Assembly: GCA_963709665.1 (NCBI GenBank) | Contig: CAVPWU010000003.1 | Coordinates: 186,001 to 250,000 of the forward strand | Direction of reading: 5' to 3' | Origin: DASZIT01 sp963709665 | Lineage (GTDB): Bacteria > Actinomycetota > Acidimicrobiia > Acidimicrobiales > RAAP-2 | Length of the DNA stretch: 64,000 bases | In this document: positions 42,980 to 52,073 of the stretch, in pieces | How the letters are laid out: each line of letters starts with the position of its first letter | Numbering within the stretch: position 1 is the first letter of the stretch | The notes under the pieces: generated by a model | What the model saw: the letters and a program-made list of their open reading frames with translations, nothing else | Databases searched by the model: none | Told to the model about the DNA's origin: nothing | Program-made: the position numbers and the translations under genes

Positions 42980-44224
42980 ATGGGTCATCGACTGCGCCGG
43001 GCCACCACCACGGCGGTCTCCGCCGCCCTGGTCGGCATGGCGTTCACCGCCGTCGCCGGTGGACCGGCCTCGGCGTCGACGGCGAAGAGTCCGGTCACCG
43101 TCGCCCTCATCACCTCGGAGACGGGGATGGCCGGTCCCGAGTACGGCGACGCCCCGCTCGGGTTCCGGGCCCGGATCGCCCTGCAGAACTCCGAGGGCGG
43201 GGTCGACGGGCACCCGATCGTGCCGCTGGTCATCGACGACCAGTCGAGCCCCACCACCGTGATGACCGCGGTGCAGGACGCCATCTCCAAGGGGGCCATC
43301 GGGATCGTCTCCGAGAGCCCGGTGTTCTTTCTGGCCGCCAAGGAGGCGCAGCAGGCCGGGATTCCGGTCACCGGCGGGAGCTTCGACGGTCCGGAGTGGG
43401 GGACCCAGCCCTACACCAACATGTTCGCCGCCGACTCGGGCAGCGTGGACCCGAGCTTCCCGATCAACACGGTGTTCTCCTCCTTTCTGCGGGCCCACGG
43501 GGGCTCGGTGATCGGCTCCTACGCCTACGGCATCTCCCCCACCTCGGTCCGGGGCACCACCAGCGCCGCCGACGCCTTCCAGCGGGAGGGGGGAACCGTC
43601 GGGGTCCTCGACACCTCGGTCCCCTTCGGCAGCGTCGACTTCACGCCGGAGTCCCTGGTGGCGAAGCAGAAGGGCGTCAACGCCGTGTTCGCGGCCATGG
43701 ACGCCAACTCCAACGTGGCGCTGGCCACCGCCCTCACCCAGGCGGGGGTGAAGCCCAAGGCCGAGGTCTTCCCCACCGGCTACAGCCCCAGCCTCCTGGC
43801 CTCCCCCGCCTGGTCGTCGCTCCGGGGTGACTACTTCGTCTCCGAGCTCCGCCCGGCCAGCGCTCCCGACGCCGGCACCGAGCAGCTCACCTCGGCCCTC
43901 CAGAAGTACGAGCACCGGCCGCCCAGCCAGTTCTACGACCTCGGCATCTCCGAGGCCTGGGTGGGCGCCGACCTGATGCTCAAGGGCATCGGGCTGGCCG
44001 GACCGAAGCCGACGTCGGCGGAGGTGGTCCACAGCCTGCGCGGGATCACCTCGTACGACGGGGACGGGCTCCTGCCCCGGGCCACCGACTACGCCACCAA
44101 CTTCGGCCAGGACCCGGCCCAGACCTGCCTCTGGTACCTCCAGGCGGAGAAGAAGGGGTTCGTCCCGGTGTCGTCCGCCCCCTGGTGCGGGCACGACATC
44201 GCCGGCACCTCGGTGGCCGGCTGA
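42980..44224 (+). CDS. Branched-chain-amino-acid-type (Liv) periplasmic binding protein, orphan
   Basis: 414 residues from ATG 42980 with GGGGGAG five bases upstream. A Sec signal peptide (RRATTTAVSAALVGMAFTAVAG, cut after ASA) is followed by the type I two-lobed fold: VTVALITSETGMAGPE, a RIALQNSEGGVDGHPIVPLVIDDQSS strand pair, and FAADSGSVDPSF. It captures a small ligand outside the membrane. No livH/M/G/F permease or ATPase genes are beside it, unusual for this family; they may be elsewhere or it may serve sensing. The divergent amidohydrolase suggests a catabolic substrate such as an aromatic or amide. Confidence 0.87.
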   Translation: MGHRLRRATTTAVSAALVGMAFTAVAGGPASASTAKSPVTVALITSETGMAGPEYGDAPLGFRARIALQNSEGGVDGHPIVPLVIDDQSSPTTVMTAVQDAISKGAIGIVSESPVFFLAAKEAQQAGIPVTGGSFDGPEWGTQPYTNMFAADSGSVDPSFPINTVFSSFLRAHGGSVIGSYAYGISPTSVRGTTSAADAFQREGGTVGVLDTSVPFGSVDFTPESLVAKQKGVNAVFAAMDANSNVALATALTQAGVKPKAEVFPTGYSPSLLASPAWSSLRGDYFVSELRPASAPDAGTEQLTSALQKYEHRPPSQFYDLGISEAWVGADLMLKGIGLAGPKPTSAEVVHSLRGITSYDGDGLLPRATDYATNFGQDPAQTCLWYLQAEKKGFVPVSSAPWCGHDIAGTSVAG

Positions 44225-44235
44225 CGCCCCACCCG

Positions 44236-44263
44236 GCCGGCGACGGGACGGCCCTCCGCCGGC
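44236..44263 (+). terminator. Possible terminator hairpin after the binding-protein gene
   Basis: GCCGGCG (44236-44242) pairs with CGCCGGC (44257-44263) over a 14-base loop, 12 bases after the stop codon. No T run follows. Confidence 0.3.
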
Positions 44264-44387
44264 GCTAGCCTCAGGGCGTGAGGTCGTCGCCGGGGGTCCG
44301 AGGGTCGTCCGCCGCCCGGGGGGGCCGGGGCCCGGTCCCGGCGGAGGGTCGGGCCGGACGGCATCCCCACGCCCCGGCCAGCTGACG

Positions 44388-45590
44388 GTGGAGGCCTTCG
44401 ACTTCGGATCGACGCTCCGCTCCCTGCACGAGCTGTCCCCGTCGGACATCCCCGACAACATCGCCGAGGTGGCCCGGGGCGTGGGTGCCTGGGACACGGT
44501 CGCCTACCTCGTCGACTTCGAGCAGTCGACCCTCGTACCGGTCCCGGACCGGTCGGCCCACGCCGACGCACCGGTGGGGCTGGCCATGGAGGGGACCCCG
44601 GAGGGCCGGTCCTTCCGCCGGCGGCAGCTGGTGGAGACGGCGACCGAGGATGCCACCCGGGTGTGCGTCCCGATCATCGAGGGATCCGACTGCACCGGGG
44701 TCCTCTCCTTCACCGTGGACGGCCCCGTCGATGACGACGCCCGTCGCCGGTACGAGGAGCTCGGCATGCTGGCGGGGGTGGCCATCTCCATCGCCGCCCG
44801 GTACACCGACCTGTTCAACGTGGTGCGCCGGCGTCGGGCCATGAGCCTCCCGGCCAGCATCCAGTGGGATCTGCTCCCTCCGTTGCGCCTGAAGACCCCG
44901 GAGGTCTCCTCCATCGGCGTGCTGGAGCCGGCCTACGACGTGGGGGGCGACTGCTTCGACCATGCCGTCAACGGGTCGACGGTCGACATCGCCATCATGG
45001 ACGCCATGGGCCACGGCCTCGAGTCGAGCCTCATCTCCTCGCTGGCCGTCGAGAGCTACCGCCACGACCGGCGGGAGGGCCAGTCCCTGGCCGTCATCCA
45101 CCGGCGCCTCGACCAGGTCCTGGGCGAGCACTTCTCGGGCGGACGGTTCGTCACCGGGCAACTGGCCACACTCGACGTGCGGTCCGGTCGCCTGGGCTGG
45201 CTCAACGCCGGACACCCCCTCCCCCTCCACGTCCGGGGGGACCGGGTGGTGGCCGTGCTCGCCTGCCGACCCTCGCTGCCCTGGGGGCTCGGGGGCGGGC
45301 TGCGGGAGGAGGCCGAGGTCCGGCTCCAGCCCGGCGACTCGGTGGTGTTCTACACCGACGGCGTCATCGAGGGTCGGGGGCCGTCGGGCGAGGCCTTCGG
45401 GATCGAGCGCTTCGTCGACCTGATCGAGCGGTCCTCCGCCGCCCGTCAACCCAGCGACGTGATCCTCCGCACCGCCATCGACGGCGTCCTCGAGTTCCAG
45501 GACCACCGCCTCCGGGACGACGCCACCATCGTGTGGCTCACCTGGAACCATCCCCACGTTCCGGGGGTGGCGTCGCCGGCCCTCCCCTGA
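44388..45590 (+). CDS. PP2C-type (SpoIIE/RsbU) serine phosphatase with N-terminal GAF-like domain
   Basis: 400 residues from GTG 44388. Residues 1-150 have the strand and helix order of a GAF sensor (WDTVAYLVDFEQ, CVPIIEGSDCTGVLSFTV). The phosphatase part carries the metal-binding motifs YDVGGDCFDH and IAIMDAMGHGLESS, then LGWLNAGHPLPL and SVVFYTDGVIEGRG. Such proteins dephosphorylate anti-sigma-antagonists in partner-switching stress systems; no RsbV/RsbW gene is adjacent. The true N-terminus is uncertain: a leaderless-looking TAGCCT plus GTG at 44278 opens a different frame that stops three bases before 44388, so a frameshift upstream is possible. Confidence 0.85.
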   Translation: MEAFDFGSTLRSLHELSPSDIPDNIAEVARGVGAWDTVAYLVDFEQSTLVPVPDRSAHADAPVGLAMEGTPEGRSFRRRQLVETATEDATRVCVPIIEGSDCTGVLSFTVDGPVDDDARRRYEELGMLAGVAISIAARYTDLFNVVRRRRAMSLPASIQWDLLPPLRLKTPEVSSIGVLEPAYDVGGDCFDHAVNGSTVDIAIMDAMGHGLESSLISSLAVESYRHDRREGQSLAVIHRRLDQVLGEHFSGGRFVTGQLATLDVRSGRLGWLNAGHPLPLHVRGDRVVAVLACRPSLPWGLGGGLREEAEVRLQPGDSVVFYTDGVIEGRGPSGEAFGIERFVDLIERSSAARQPSDVILRTAIDGVLEFQDHRLRDDATIVWLTWNHPHVPGVASPALP

Positions 45591-45679
45591 CGAGGGCCTC
45601 GGGCTCCGCCCCGTCGAGGGCGGCCGGGATCACCCGGCCCCGGTGCGGACCGGGCCACCGTGACCGGTGGGGTGGACGG

Positions 45680-45685
45680 TAGGTT
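45680..45685 (+). promoter_or_regulatory. -10 element (TAGGTT) of the HAD gene
   Basis: TAGGTT ends five bases before ATG 45691: leaderless layout. Confidence 0.45.
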
Positions 45686-45690
45686 GGGGT

Positions 45691-46477
45691 ATGCCTCACG
45701 GGGTCCTGCTCGATATCGACGGGGTGCTGGCCGAGTCGTGGAGGCCGCTGCCGGGCGCCGCCGAGACGGTGGCCTGGCTGCGGGCCCGGGGGCTGCCGTT
45801 CCGACTGGTCACCAACACCTCGTCACGGTCGCGTGACCAGATCGCCGCCCTCCTGGCCGGGTCGGGCATGGAGGTCGATCACCGCGGCCATCCTGACGGC
45901 GGTGAGCAGCGCGGCCCGCTACCTCACGGAGCGGTACCCGGGGGAGGCCTGCCTGGTGGTCAACGAGGGGTCGCTCCGCCAGGACCTGGAGGGCGTGGCG
46001 ACGGTGGGGCCCTCCGACGCCGGTGTCGTCCTGCTGGGCGGTGCCGGCCCCGGCACCGGCTACGACGAGCTCGATGCCGTGTTCAAGCTGGCCACCGAGG
46101 GGGTGCCGGTGGTGGCCCTCCACCGCAACACCCGTTACCAGACCTCGGAGGGACCGGCCCTGGACATGGGGGCGTTCATCGTGGGCCTCGAGGCGGCGGC
46201 CGGCGTGGAGATCCCCATCGTGGGCAAGCCGGCCCCCGAGTTCTTCGGGGCGGCACTGGCCGACCTCGGCGTCGACGCCGCCGACGCCGTCATGGTCGGC
46301 GACGACATCGGATCGGACGTGCGCGGCGCCCAGGCGGTCGGCATGACCGGCGTGCTGGTCAGGACGGGCAAGTTCCGGCCGAGCGACCTCGAGGGGAGCG
46401 GTGCGGCACCGGATCACATCGTGGACACCATCGGCGACCTGCCCGGGCTCCTCGGGAGCCTCGGGTGGCGGGGCTGA
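45691..46477 (+). CDS. HAD-superfamily phosphatase (NagD/HDHD2-like), frame shifted by one base
   Basis: The first 63 residues (MPHGVLLDIDGVLAESWRPL to AGSGMEVD) carry the nucleophile motif DIDG with Asp8 and Asp10 and the TNTSS motif II. The rest (AAILTAVSSAARYLTERYPG to LLGSLGWRG) is one frame later and holds GKPAPEFF and VGDDIGSDVRGAQAVGM. Removing one base near 45881-45884 joins them into a protein of about 261 residues, the normal length for NagD/HDHD2-type HADs. Substrates of this group are small phosphate esters. The downstream piece alone would be read as 45833-46477. I treat the break as a probable sequence error. Confidence 0.8.
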
Positions 46478-46523
46478 CCGGCCGCCGGCCCGGGCCCCTC
46501 CCGCCGGGACCCCGTCCCGCCGT

Positions 46524-47966
46524 TCAGCCCGGCTCGGCGGGGAACCAGTTGCCGTGCAGGCCGTTCGGCACCCGCTGGGGGAGGGCCACCCTGGCCACCG
46601 GGGCCCCGGGGAAGTCGCCGGCGTCCCAGAGGTAGGCCCAGGCCGAGCGCCCGGCGTCCGACGACGACGCCAGGGTCACGTAGTACCCGTCGAGCTCCTC
46701 GGTCCCCCCGGGCCGGGGGATGAACGCCACCTCGCCGATGACGGCGTCGCAGTCGTAGGAACGGGAGGTGCCGGCATCCATGTCGTAGCGGACGAGTCGA
46801 TCGTGCTCGCCCCGGACCAGCTGGTTCCGCCCGGACACCCCGGCCACCGTCAGGTACCGGTGCCGGCGTCCGGTCCGGCGGTCGTCGATCCGGGGGAACT
46901 CGGTGCCGGCGGCGTCCAGATGCTCGAGGGCCACGGTCCCCCGGCCCGGATCGAGGGTGGCCCGGGTGAAGGCGCCGCGCACCGGCTCCGAGGCTCCCCC
47001 CGCCGCCAGGCCCAGCGTGCTCCACCACGGGAAATCGAGCACGATCCGGACATCGTCGGCCCCGGCGGACGGTGTCGACTCGTAGGCGTTGGCGAAGTGC
47101 CAGGCCCAGAAGGCGTCCGAGTGGATCCACCTCGGCGCCGACCCGTCCCGCGGGATCACCGCCATCCGGGTCCCGAGCTCCGGCTTCCACTGGAGCACCG
47201 CCCCCCCGGTCAGCATGGCATCGAGGTCGAACAGGGCCGGCCCGACGGTGAGGACCAGGTGGTGCTCGGTGATGGCGAAGTCGTGGATCATGTAGCCGGC
47301 GTCGACCCCGTCCACCACGGTGGGGGGCCGGGTGACCGTCCCGTCCTGCCCGATGACCGCCCAGGTGAGGAACGGGGCCTCGACGTCATAGCGGAACACG
47401 ATCATCTCGCCGGTCACCGGGTCGATCTTCGGATGGGCGCAGATGCCCGCCGGGAGGCCGCCGGCGAAGTCGTAAAGCCCGACGGTGGCCAGAGCGCCGG
47501 TGACCTCGTAGGGGGGCGTGCCCTCCTCGAGGGCCAGGTAGCGCCCGGCATGGCGCACCACGTTGACGAACGGGTCGAGACGGAACGGCCACCCGGGGTC
47601 GGGGTCGGGACCCAGCAGGGCGGTGTCCACGAAGGCCGGCGTCAGCAGGCCGCCGTAGAGGGAGCGGCCGGCCCGCTCCTCGGCCTCCATCCCCCGGGTG
47701 CGCACCCACCGGTTGGCGTAGCGGGCGCGGCCGTTCTCGATCCACAGCCCGTGGAGCATGGCGTCGCCCTCCAGCGGATAGGTGTAGCTGCCGAGGGGCG
47801 TGAAGCGGGGGTTGGGCCCGTTGCGGAGGTAGGCACCGGTGAGATCGGCGGGGAGGGTCCCCTCGACGGCCAGGTCGTCGGCGCTCACCTCGGTGGCCAC
47901 CGGCTCGAACCGTCCACAGAGCTGGGGGATGGTGGACGGGTCCACCGGCAGCAGGTCCTGGGCCAT
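46524..47966 (-). CDS. Carotenoid cleavage oxygenase (RPE65/BCO family)
   Basis: 480 residues from ATG 47966, a start supported by a leaderless -10 six bases upstream; an upstream ATG at 47999 adds eleven odd residues. The four iron-binding histidines of the seven-blade propeller can be placed: ICAHPKIDP, YMIHDFAITEHH, FWAWHFANAYES and, at the C-terminus, NGLHGNWFP. AYLRNGPNPRF near residue 47 is a further family mark. It cleaves a conjugated polyene or stilbene-like double bond with O2. No carotenoid biosynthesis genes are in the window. Convergent with the HAD gene. Confidence 0.92.
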   Translation of the reverse strand: MAQDLLPVDPSTIPQLCGRFEPVATEVSADDLAVEGTLPADLTGAYLRNGPNPRFTPLGSYTYPLEGDAMLHGLWIENGRARYANRWVRTRGMEAEERAGRSLYGGLLTPAFVDTALLGPDPDPGWPFRLDPFVNVVRHAGRYLALEEGTPPYEVTGALATVGLYDFAGGLPAGICAHPKIDPVTGEMIVFRYDVEAPFLTWAVIGQDGTVTRPPTVVDGVDAGYMIHDFAITEHHLVLTVGPALFDLDAMLTGGAVLQWKPELGTRMAVIPRDGSAPRWIHSDAFWAWHFANAYESTPSAGADDVRIVLDFPWWSTLGLAAGGASEPVRGAFTRATLDPGRGTVALEHLDAAGTEFPRIDDRRTGRRHRYLTVAGVSGRNQLVRGEHDRLVRYDMDAGTSRSYDCDAVIGEVAFIPRPGGTEELDGYYVTLASSSDAGRSAWAYLWDAGDFPGAPVARVALPQRVPNGLHGNWFPAEPG

Positions 47967-47972
47967 CCGTCC

Positions 47973-47978
47973 ATCGTA
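47973..47978 (-). promoter_or_regulatory. -10 element (TACGAT) of the carotenoid oxygenase gene
   Basis: Minus-strand TACGAT is six bases before ATG 47966; it fixes the start and indicates a leaderless mRNA. Confidence 0.5.
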
Positions 47979-48080
47979 GGGGTGCCGGTGTCCGGCCACC
48001 GGGGCCCCCGCCCCCGGGGTGGGGCTAACCCCCCGGTCGAGACGCCGACTAGCGGTATTCCGCCGGATCCGGTCGCCACG

Positions 48081-48086
48081 TACCGT
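48081..48086 (+). promoter_or_regulatory. -10 element (TACCGT) of the ABC exporter operon
   Basis: TACCGT lies five bases before GTG 48092 and eight before ATG 48095, either of which would be translated from a leaderless mRNA. Confidence 0.45.
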
Positions 48087-48094
48087 TGCCGGTG

Positions 48095-49036
48095 ATGATC
48101 ACCGCCCACTCCCTCACCAAGCGCTACGGCACCGCCACCGCCGTGGACGACCTGACCTTCGAGGTCCCCTCCGGGCTGGTCACCGGGTTCCTGGGGCCGA
48201 ACGGGTCGGGCAAGTCCACGACGATGCGCATGATCATGGGACTCGACCACCCCGACTCGGGATCGGCGCTGATCGGGGGCCGGCCGTACGCCCAGCTCGA
48301 CTGGCCGCTCCGGGAGGTCGGCGCCCTCCTCGACGCCAAGGCGTTCCACCCGGCCCGGACCGCCCGGAACCACCTCCGGTGGCTGGCCCTCACCAACGAC
48401 CTCCCGGTCGGCCGGATCGACGAGGTGCTCGACCAGGTCGGGCTGACCTCGGTGGCCAAGCGCCGGGTGGGGAAGTTCTCGCTGGGGATGACCCAGCGGC
48501 TGGGCATCGCCGCCGCCCTGCTGGGAGACCCCGGCGTGCTGCTGTTCGACGAGCCGGTCAACGGCCTCGACCCCGAGGGGATCCGTTGGGTCCGGCACTT
48601 CCTCCGGGACCTGGCGGCGCAGGGGCGCACCGTGCTGGTGTCCAGCCACCTGATCAGCGAGATGGCGCTCACCGCCGACCGGCTGATCGTCATCGGCCGT
48701 GGCCGGCTGATCGCCGAGACCGACGTGGCCGACTTCGTCGCCCGCAGCGGCGGGGCCGCCGTCAGGCTGGTCACCCCGGATGCCGCCGCCTTCACCGCCG
48801 CCCTCTCCGCCGCCGGGGCCACCGTCGGAGACGGCGATGGGGCGCTGACCGTCGAAGGGCTGACCTCGCCGCAGATCGGCGACCTGGCCGCCCGGGACGG
48901 ACTCCGCATCCACGAGCTGACGCCCGTCACCGCCTCGCTGGAGGACGCCTTCATGGAGCTCACCCAGGACGAGGTGGAGTACCGCCCATCGACGACGCCC
49001 GGCATGGCCGCCGCCGGGACCAAGGAGCCACGATGA
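48095..49036 (+). CDS. ABC exporter ATP-binding protein
   Basis: 313 residues from ATG 48095 (GTG 48092 is equally possible). Walker A GPNGSGKST (34-42), signature FSLGMTQRLGI and Walker B LLFDEPVNGLDPEG are intact, with SSHLISEMA as switch. The C-terminal tail is of the bacitracin/lantibiotic exporter type (BcrA-like). Its stop overlaps the permease start. A NarL-type two-component system follows directly with overlaps, the usual arrangement for antibiotic-sensing ABC modules, although here the permease is small and lacks a sensing loop. Confidence 0.9.
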   Translation: MITAHSLTKRYGTATAVDDLTFEVPSGLVTGFLGPNGSGKSTTMRMIMGLDHPDSGSALIGGRPYAQLDWPLREVGALLDAKAFHPARTARNHLRWLALTNDLPVGRIDEVLDQVGLTSVAKRRVGKFSLGMTQRLGIAAALLGDPGVLLFDEPVNGLDPEGIRWVRHFLRDLAAQGRTVLVSSHLISEMALTADRLIVIGRGRLIAETDVADFVARSGGAAVRLVTPDAAAFTAALSAAGATVGDGDGALTVEGLTSPQIGDLAARDGLRIHELTPVTASLEDAFMELTQDEVEYRPSTTPGMAAAGTKEPR

Positions 49037-49842
49037 CCACCGACCTGCTGCTCGACGCCCCCCGGGGGCACTACCGGTTCCGGAACCTGGCCCGCTCCGA
49101 GGTGCTCAAGGTCACCACCCTGCGCTCGACGGCCATCATGCTCGGCCTCACCTCGGTCGCCTGCCTGCTGGTGACCGGGCTGGTGGCGCACAGTGCCCTG
49201 CACCACGGCGCCGGGTACTACGTCGGCTTCGACCCCACCCAGGAGTCCCTGACCGGGATGGTGGTGGCCGCCCTCACCGCCGGCGTGTTCGGGGCCCTGC
49301 TGATCACCGGCGAGTACTCCAGCGGCACCATCCGCTCCACCCTGTCGGCCGCCCCGAGGCGACCGCTCCTGTTGGCCACCAAGGTCGCCGTCACCGCCGC
49401 CCTCACCGTGGTGTTCTGCGAGGTCCTGAGCTTCGCGTCGTTCTTCCTGGGCCAGGCCATCCTCTCGGGTGGCGGGGCACCGTCGGCCACCCTGGCCTCG
49501 GCGGGGGCGGCCCGGGCGGTGGTACTGACCGGCCTGTTCATCGCCCTCCTCGCCCTCATGGCCTTCGGCTTCGGGGTCATCTTCCGGAGCACGGCGGCCG
49601 CCATCGCCGCCTTCGTCGGGGTCATCTTCGTCCTCCCCCTGGTGGTGCGCAGCTTCTCCGAGTCCGACATGCACTTCCTGCCGACCAACATCCTGTCCAA
49701 CTCGATCATGGCCACCACCCCCCAGCCCCCCGGGGAGCCCTTCCCCCCGCTCTCCCCGGTCGTAGGGTTGCTGCTGATGGTCCTCTACGCCGCCGTCGCC
49801 CTGGCCGTGGGCGCCACCCTCTTCGTCCGGCGGGACACGTGA
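49033..49842 (+). CDS. ABC-2 family permease of the exporter
   Basis: 269 residues with six hydrophobic segments. After a short cytosolic N-terminus (FRNLARSEVLKVTTLRST) come LGLTSVACLLVTGLVAH, the GALLITGEYSSGTIRSTLSAAPRR loop typical of BcrB/ABC2-type permeases, and FIALLALMAFGFGVIFRSTAAAIAAFVGVIFVLPLV. ATG overlaps the ATPase stop; its own stop overlaps the kinase GTG. Forms the transport pore with the preceding ATPase. Substrate unknown. Confidence 0.87.
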   Translation: MTTDLLLDAPRGHYRFRNLARSEVLKVTTLRSTAIMLGLTSVACLLVTGLVAHSALHHGAGYYVGFDPTQESLTGMVVAALTAGVFGALLITGEYSSGTIRSTLSAAPRRPLLLATKVAVTAALTVVFCEVLSFASFFLGQAILSGGGAPSATLASAGAARAVVLTGLFIALLALMAFGFGVIFRSTAAAIAAFVGVIFVLPLVVRSFSESDMHFLPTNILSNSIMATTPQPPGEPFPPLSPVVGLLLMVLYAAVALAVGATLFVRRDT

Positions 49843-51215
49843 GCGAGTCGGGGGTGGAGGGAGGCTGGGTGCAGGTCCGGATCCCCGAGGAGCGGGTCGA
49901 ACAGGCCAGACGGCTGTCCCGGATGGTGCTGCGGGAGCCGTTCCAGCGCCGGAGCTGGGCGGAGCTGGGGTACTTCCTGGTCAGCTCGGCCCTGGCCGGG
50001 GTGGCGGTGGTGGTGCTCGGGGTGGTGGGCCTCGCCGGGCTGGTGCTGACCATCGTCTTCGTCGGCATCCTCCTGCTGGCCTGCGACCTCCGGCTGGCCC
50101 GGGGGCTGGGGCGCTGGCAGCGGACGCTGGCGTGGCGGGTGCTGGGCGAGGACATCACCGAGCCCGAGCCGTTCACCCGGCGGCCCGGCCGGCTCCCGTG
50201 GTTGCGGGCCGCCCTGGGCGACCGGACCGCCTGGCGGTCGGTCCTCTACTTCATGGCCAAGGTGCCACTCACCCTCTTCGGCATCTGGTTCGCCCTCAGT
50301 GTCTGGATCCAGGCCTTCCTCGGCATCGCCTCGCCCTTCATCGGCGGCGGCGCGGTGCGGTTCGGTGTCCTGGGCCATCTCACCGGGCCGGGCTTCAACA
50401 ACGCCACGCCCATCGGGGGCGGCGGGCACCTCCTCCTCTTCGTGATCGGGGTCCTGTTCCTGTTCGTGGCCCCGTGGACCATGCGGCTGGTGGTCTGGTT
50501 CGACGGGCGCCTGATGCACCTGCTGCTCGGGCCCAGCGCGGTGGCCTCGCGGGTGAAGACCCTCGAGCAGTCGCGGTCGAGGACCCTCGACGCCGCCACC
50601 GAGACCCTGCAGCGCATCGAGCGCAACCTGCACGACGGGACCCAGGCCCAGCTGGTGGCCCTGGCCATGCGGCTGGGCCAGGCCAAGGACAAGCTCGAGA
50701 ACCTGGGGGCCGACGCCGACGACACCGCCGCCCTCGACGACATCCGGCGCCTGGTCGACGAGGCGCACGCCGGGGCCAAGGAGGCGATCACCGACCTCCG
50801 GGACCTGGCCCGGGGGATCCACCCCCCGGCCCTCGACACCGGCCTGGAGAACGCCCTGGCCACGCTGGCGGCGCGCAGCCCGGTGCCCACCGAGGTCCAC
50901 GTCGCCGTCCAGGCGCGGCCGAGCCCGGCCATCGAGGCCATCTGCTACTTCTCGGCGGCGGAGCTGCTGGCCAACGTCGCCCAGCACGCCGAGGCGTCCC
51001 GGGCCACCCTGAGCTGCGCCCAGCACGGCCCCTGGCTCCGGGTGGTGGTGCGCGACGACGGGCGGGGTGGGGCGGCGGTCAACCGGGTCGGCTCGTCGTC
51101 GAGCGGCCTGGCCGGCCTGGCCGACCGGGTCGGCAGCGTGGACGGACACCTGGGCGTGGCCAGCCCCCCCGGCGGTCCGACGGTGGTCACCGTCGACCTC
51201 CCCACCCACGCCTGA
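49839..51215 (+). CDS. NarL-family sensor histidine kinase (HisKA_3)
   Basis: 458 residues from GTG 49839. Four membrane segments near 44-83, 138-165 and 195-218 form a compact sensor of the kind found beside ABC exporters. The HisKA_3 motif IERNLHDGTQAQLVALAMRLG holds His265, followed by DLRDLARGIHPPALDTGLENAL. The ATPase part has ELLANVAQHAEAS (N box) and VRDDGRGGAA (G1). No large external loop is seen, so it may sense a ligand within the membrane or through the exporter. Stop and regulator start overlap by one base. Confidence 0.88.
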   Translation: MSESGVEGGWVQVRIPEERVEQARRLSRMVLREPFQRRSWAELGYFLVSSALAGVAVVVLGVVGLAGLVLTIVFVGILLLACDLRLARGLGRWQRTLAWRVLGEDITEPEPFTRRPGRLPWLRAALGDRTAWRSVLYFMAKVPLTLFGIWFALSVWIQAFLGIASPFIGGGAVRFGVLGHLTGPGFNNATPIGGGGHLLLFVIGVLFLFVAPWTMRLVVWFDGRLMHLLLGPSAVASRVKTLEQSRSRTLDAATETLQRIERNLHDGTQAQLVALAMRLGQAKDKLENLGADADDTAALDDIRRLVDEAHAGAKEAITDLRDLARGIHPPALDTGLENALATLAARSPVPTEVHVAVQARPSPAIEAICYFSAAELLANVAQHAEASRATLSCAQHGPWLRVVVRDDGRGGAAVNRVGSSSSGLAGLADRVGSVDGHLGVASPPGGPTVVTVDLPTHA

Positions 51216-51877
51216 TGGCGGACCCCGACGCCATCCGGGTGGTGATCGCCGAGGACTCGGCGATCCTCCGGGACGGGCTGGTCCAGCTGCTGGCGGACCG
51301 GGGGTTCGCGGTGACCGGCGCGGTCGGCGACGCCGTGAGCCTCGAGCAGGCCATCGCCACCGATCCCCCCGACGTGGCGGTGGTCGACATCCGGATGCCG
51401 CCGACCTTCACCGACGAGGGGCTCCGGACCGCCATCAGCCTGCGCCGGGACCACCCGGAGGTGGGGATCCTGGTGTTCTCCCAGTACGTGGAGACCCGGT
51501 ACGCGGCCGAGCTGCTGGCCGGCGGTGCCGCCGGGATCGGCTACCTCCTGAAGGACCGGGTGGCCGACGTCGCCGACTTCGCCGAGGCGCTGGTACGGGT
51601 GGCGTCGGGGGGCACCGCCCTCGACCCGGAGGTGGTCACCCAGCTGATGGGGGCCTCCCGCCGCACCGACGCCCTGGAGGTGCTGACCGGCCGGGAGCGC
51701 GAGGTCCTGTCCCTGATGGCGGAGGGGAGGACCAACTCGGCCATCGCCGCCGCCCTGGTGGTGTCGGAGGGGGCGGTGGAGAAGCACGTCGCCAACATCT
51801 TCGCCAAGTTGGACCTGCCGGCCTCGTCCACCGACCACCGCCGGGTCCTGGCCGTACTGCGCTACCTGGAGGGTTGA
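51215..51877 (+). CDS. NarL/LuxR-family response regulator
   Basis: 220 residues. The receiver has ED at 13-14, phospho-acceptor Asp58 in VAVVDIRMPP, and the Lys in YLLKDRV. The LuxR-type HTH is LTGREREVLSLMAEGRTNSAIAAALVVSEGAVEKHVANIFAKL. It is the partner of the preceding kinase and most likely controls the exporter operon it closes. The ATG uses the last base of the kinase stop. Confidence 0.92.
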   Translation: MADPDAIRVVIAEDSAILRDGLVQLLADRGFAVTGAVGDAVSLEQAIATDPPDVAVVDIRMPPTFTDEGLRTAISLRRDHPEVGILVFSQYVETRYAAELLAGGAAGIGYLLKDRVADVADFAEALVRVASGGTALDPEVVTQLMGASRRTDALEVLTGREREVLSLMAEGRTNSAIAAALVVSEGAVEKHVANIFAKLDLPASSTDHRRVLAVLRYLEG

Positions 51878-52050
51878 GAGGCTCGCCACCTGGGTGATCA
51901 CCGACACCGACCGCGAGGTCCTGGCGTTGGCGGCGATCGCCCTGACCGGAATCGACGGGTCGAGTGCACCCCACGTCCGGCCGGGGCACCTTGCCCGGCG
52001 GTCGTCGTCAACGCCCTCGACGACCGGGCCCGGAGCTGGTGGGAGCGACC

Positions 52051-52066
52051 GGGGGTGCACGCCCCC
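52051..52066. terminator. Hairpin in the convergent gap between response regulator and DHFR genes
   Basis: GGGGG (52051-52055) and CCCCC (52062-52066) enclose TGCACG, with two more possible inner pairs. It lies near the DHFR stop in a 196-bp convergent gap in which no credible gene was found. Confidence 0.4.
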
Positions 52067-52073
52067 ACCGGGT

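Noticed and set aside
51878..52073. Possible small gene between the response regulator and DHFR (peptides ITDTDREVLALAAIAL and NALDDRARSWWERPG in different frames)
   Set aside because: No ribosome site, no single frame covering both peptides and no family match; left as a convergent gap containing a hairpin.
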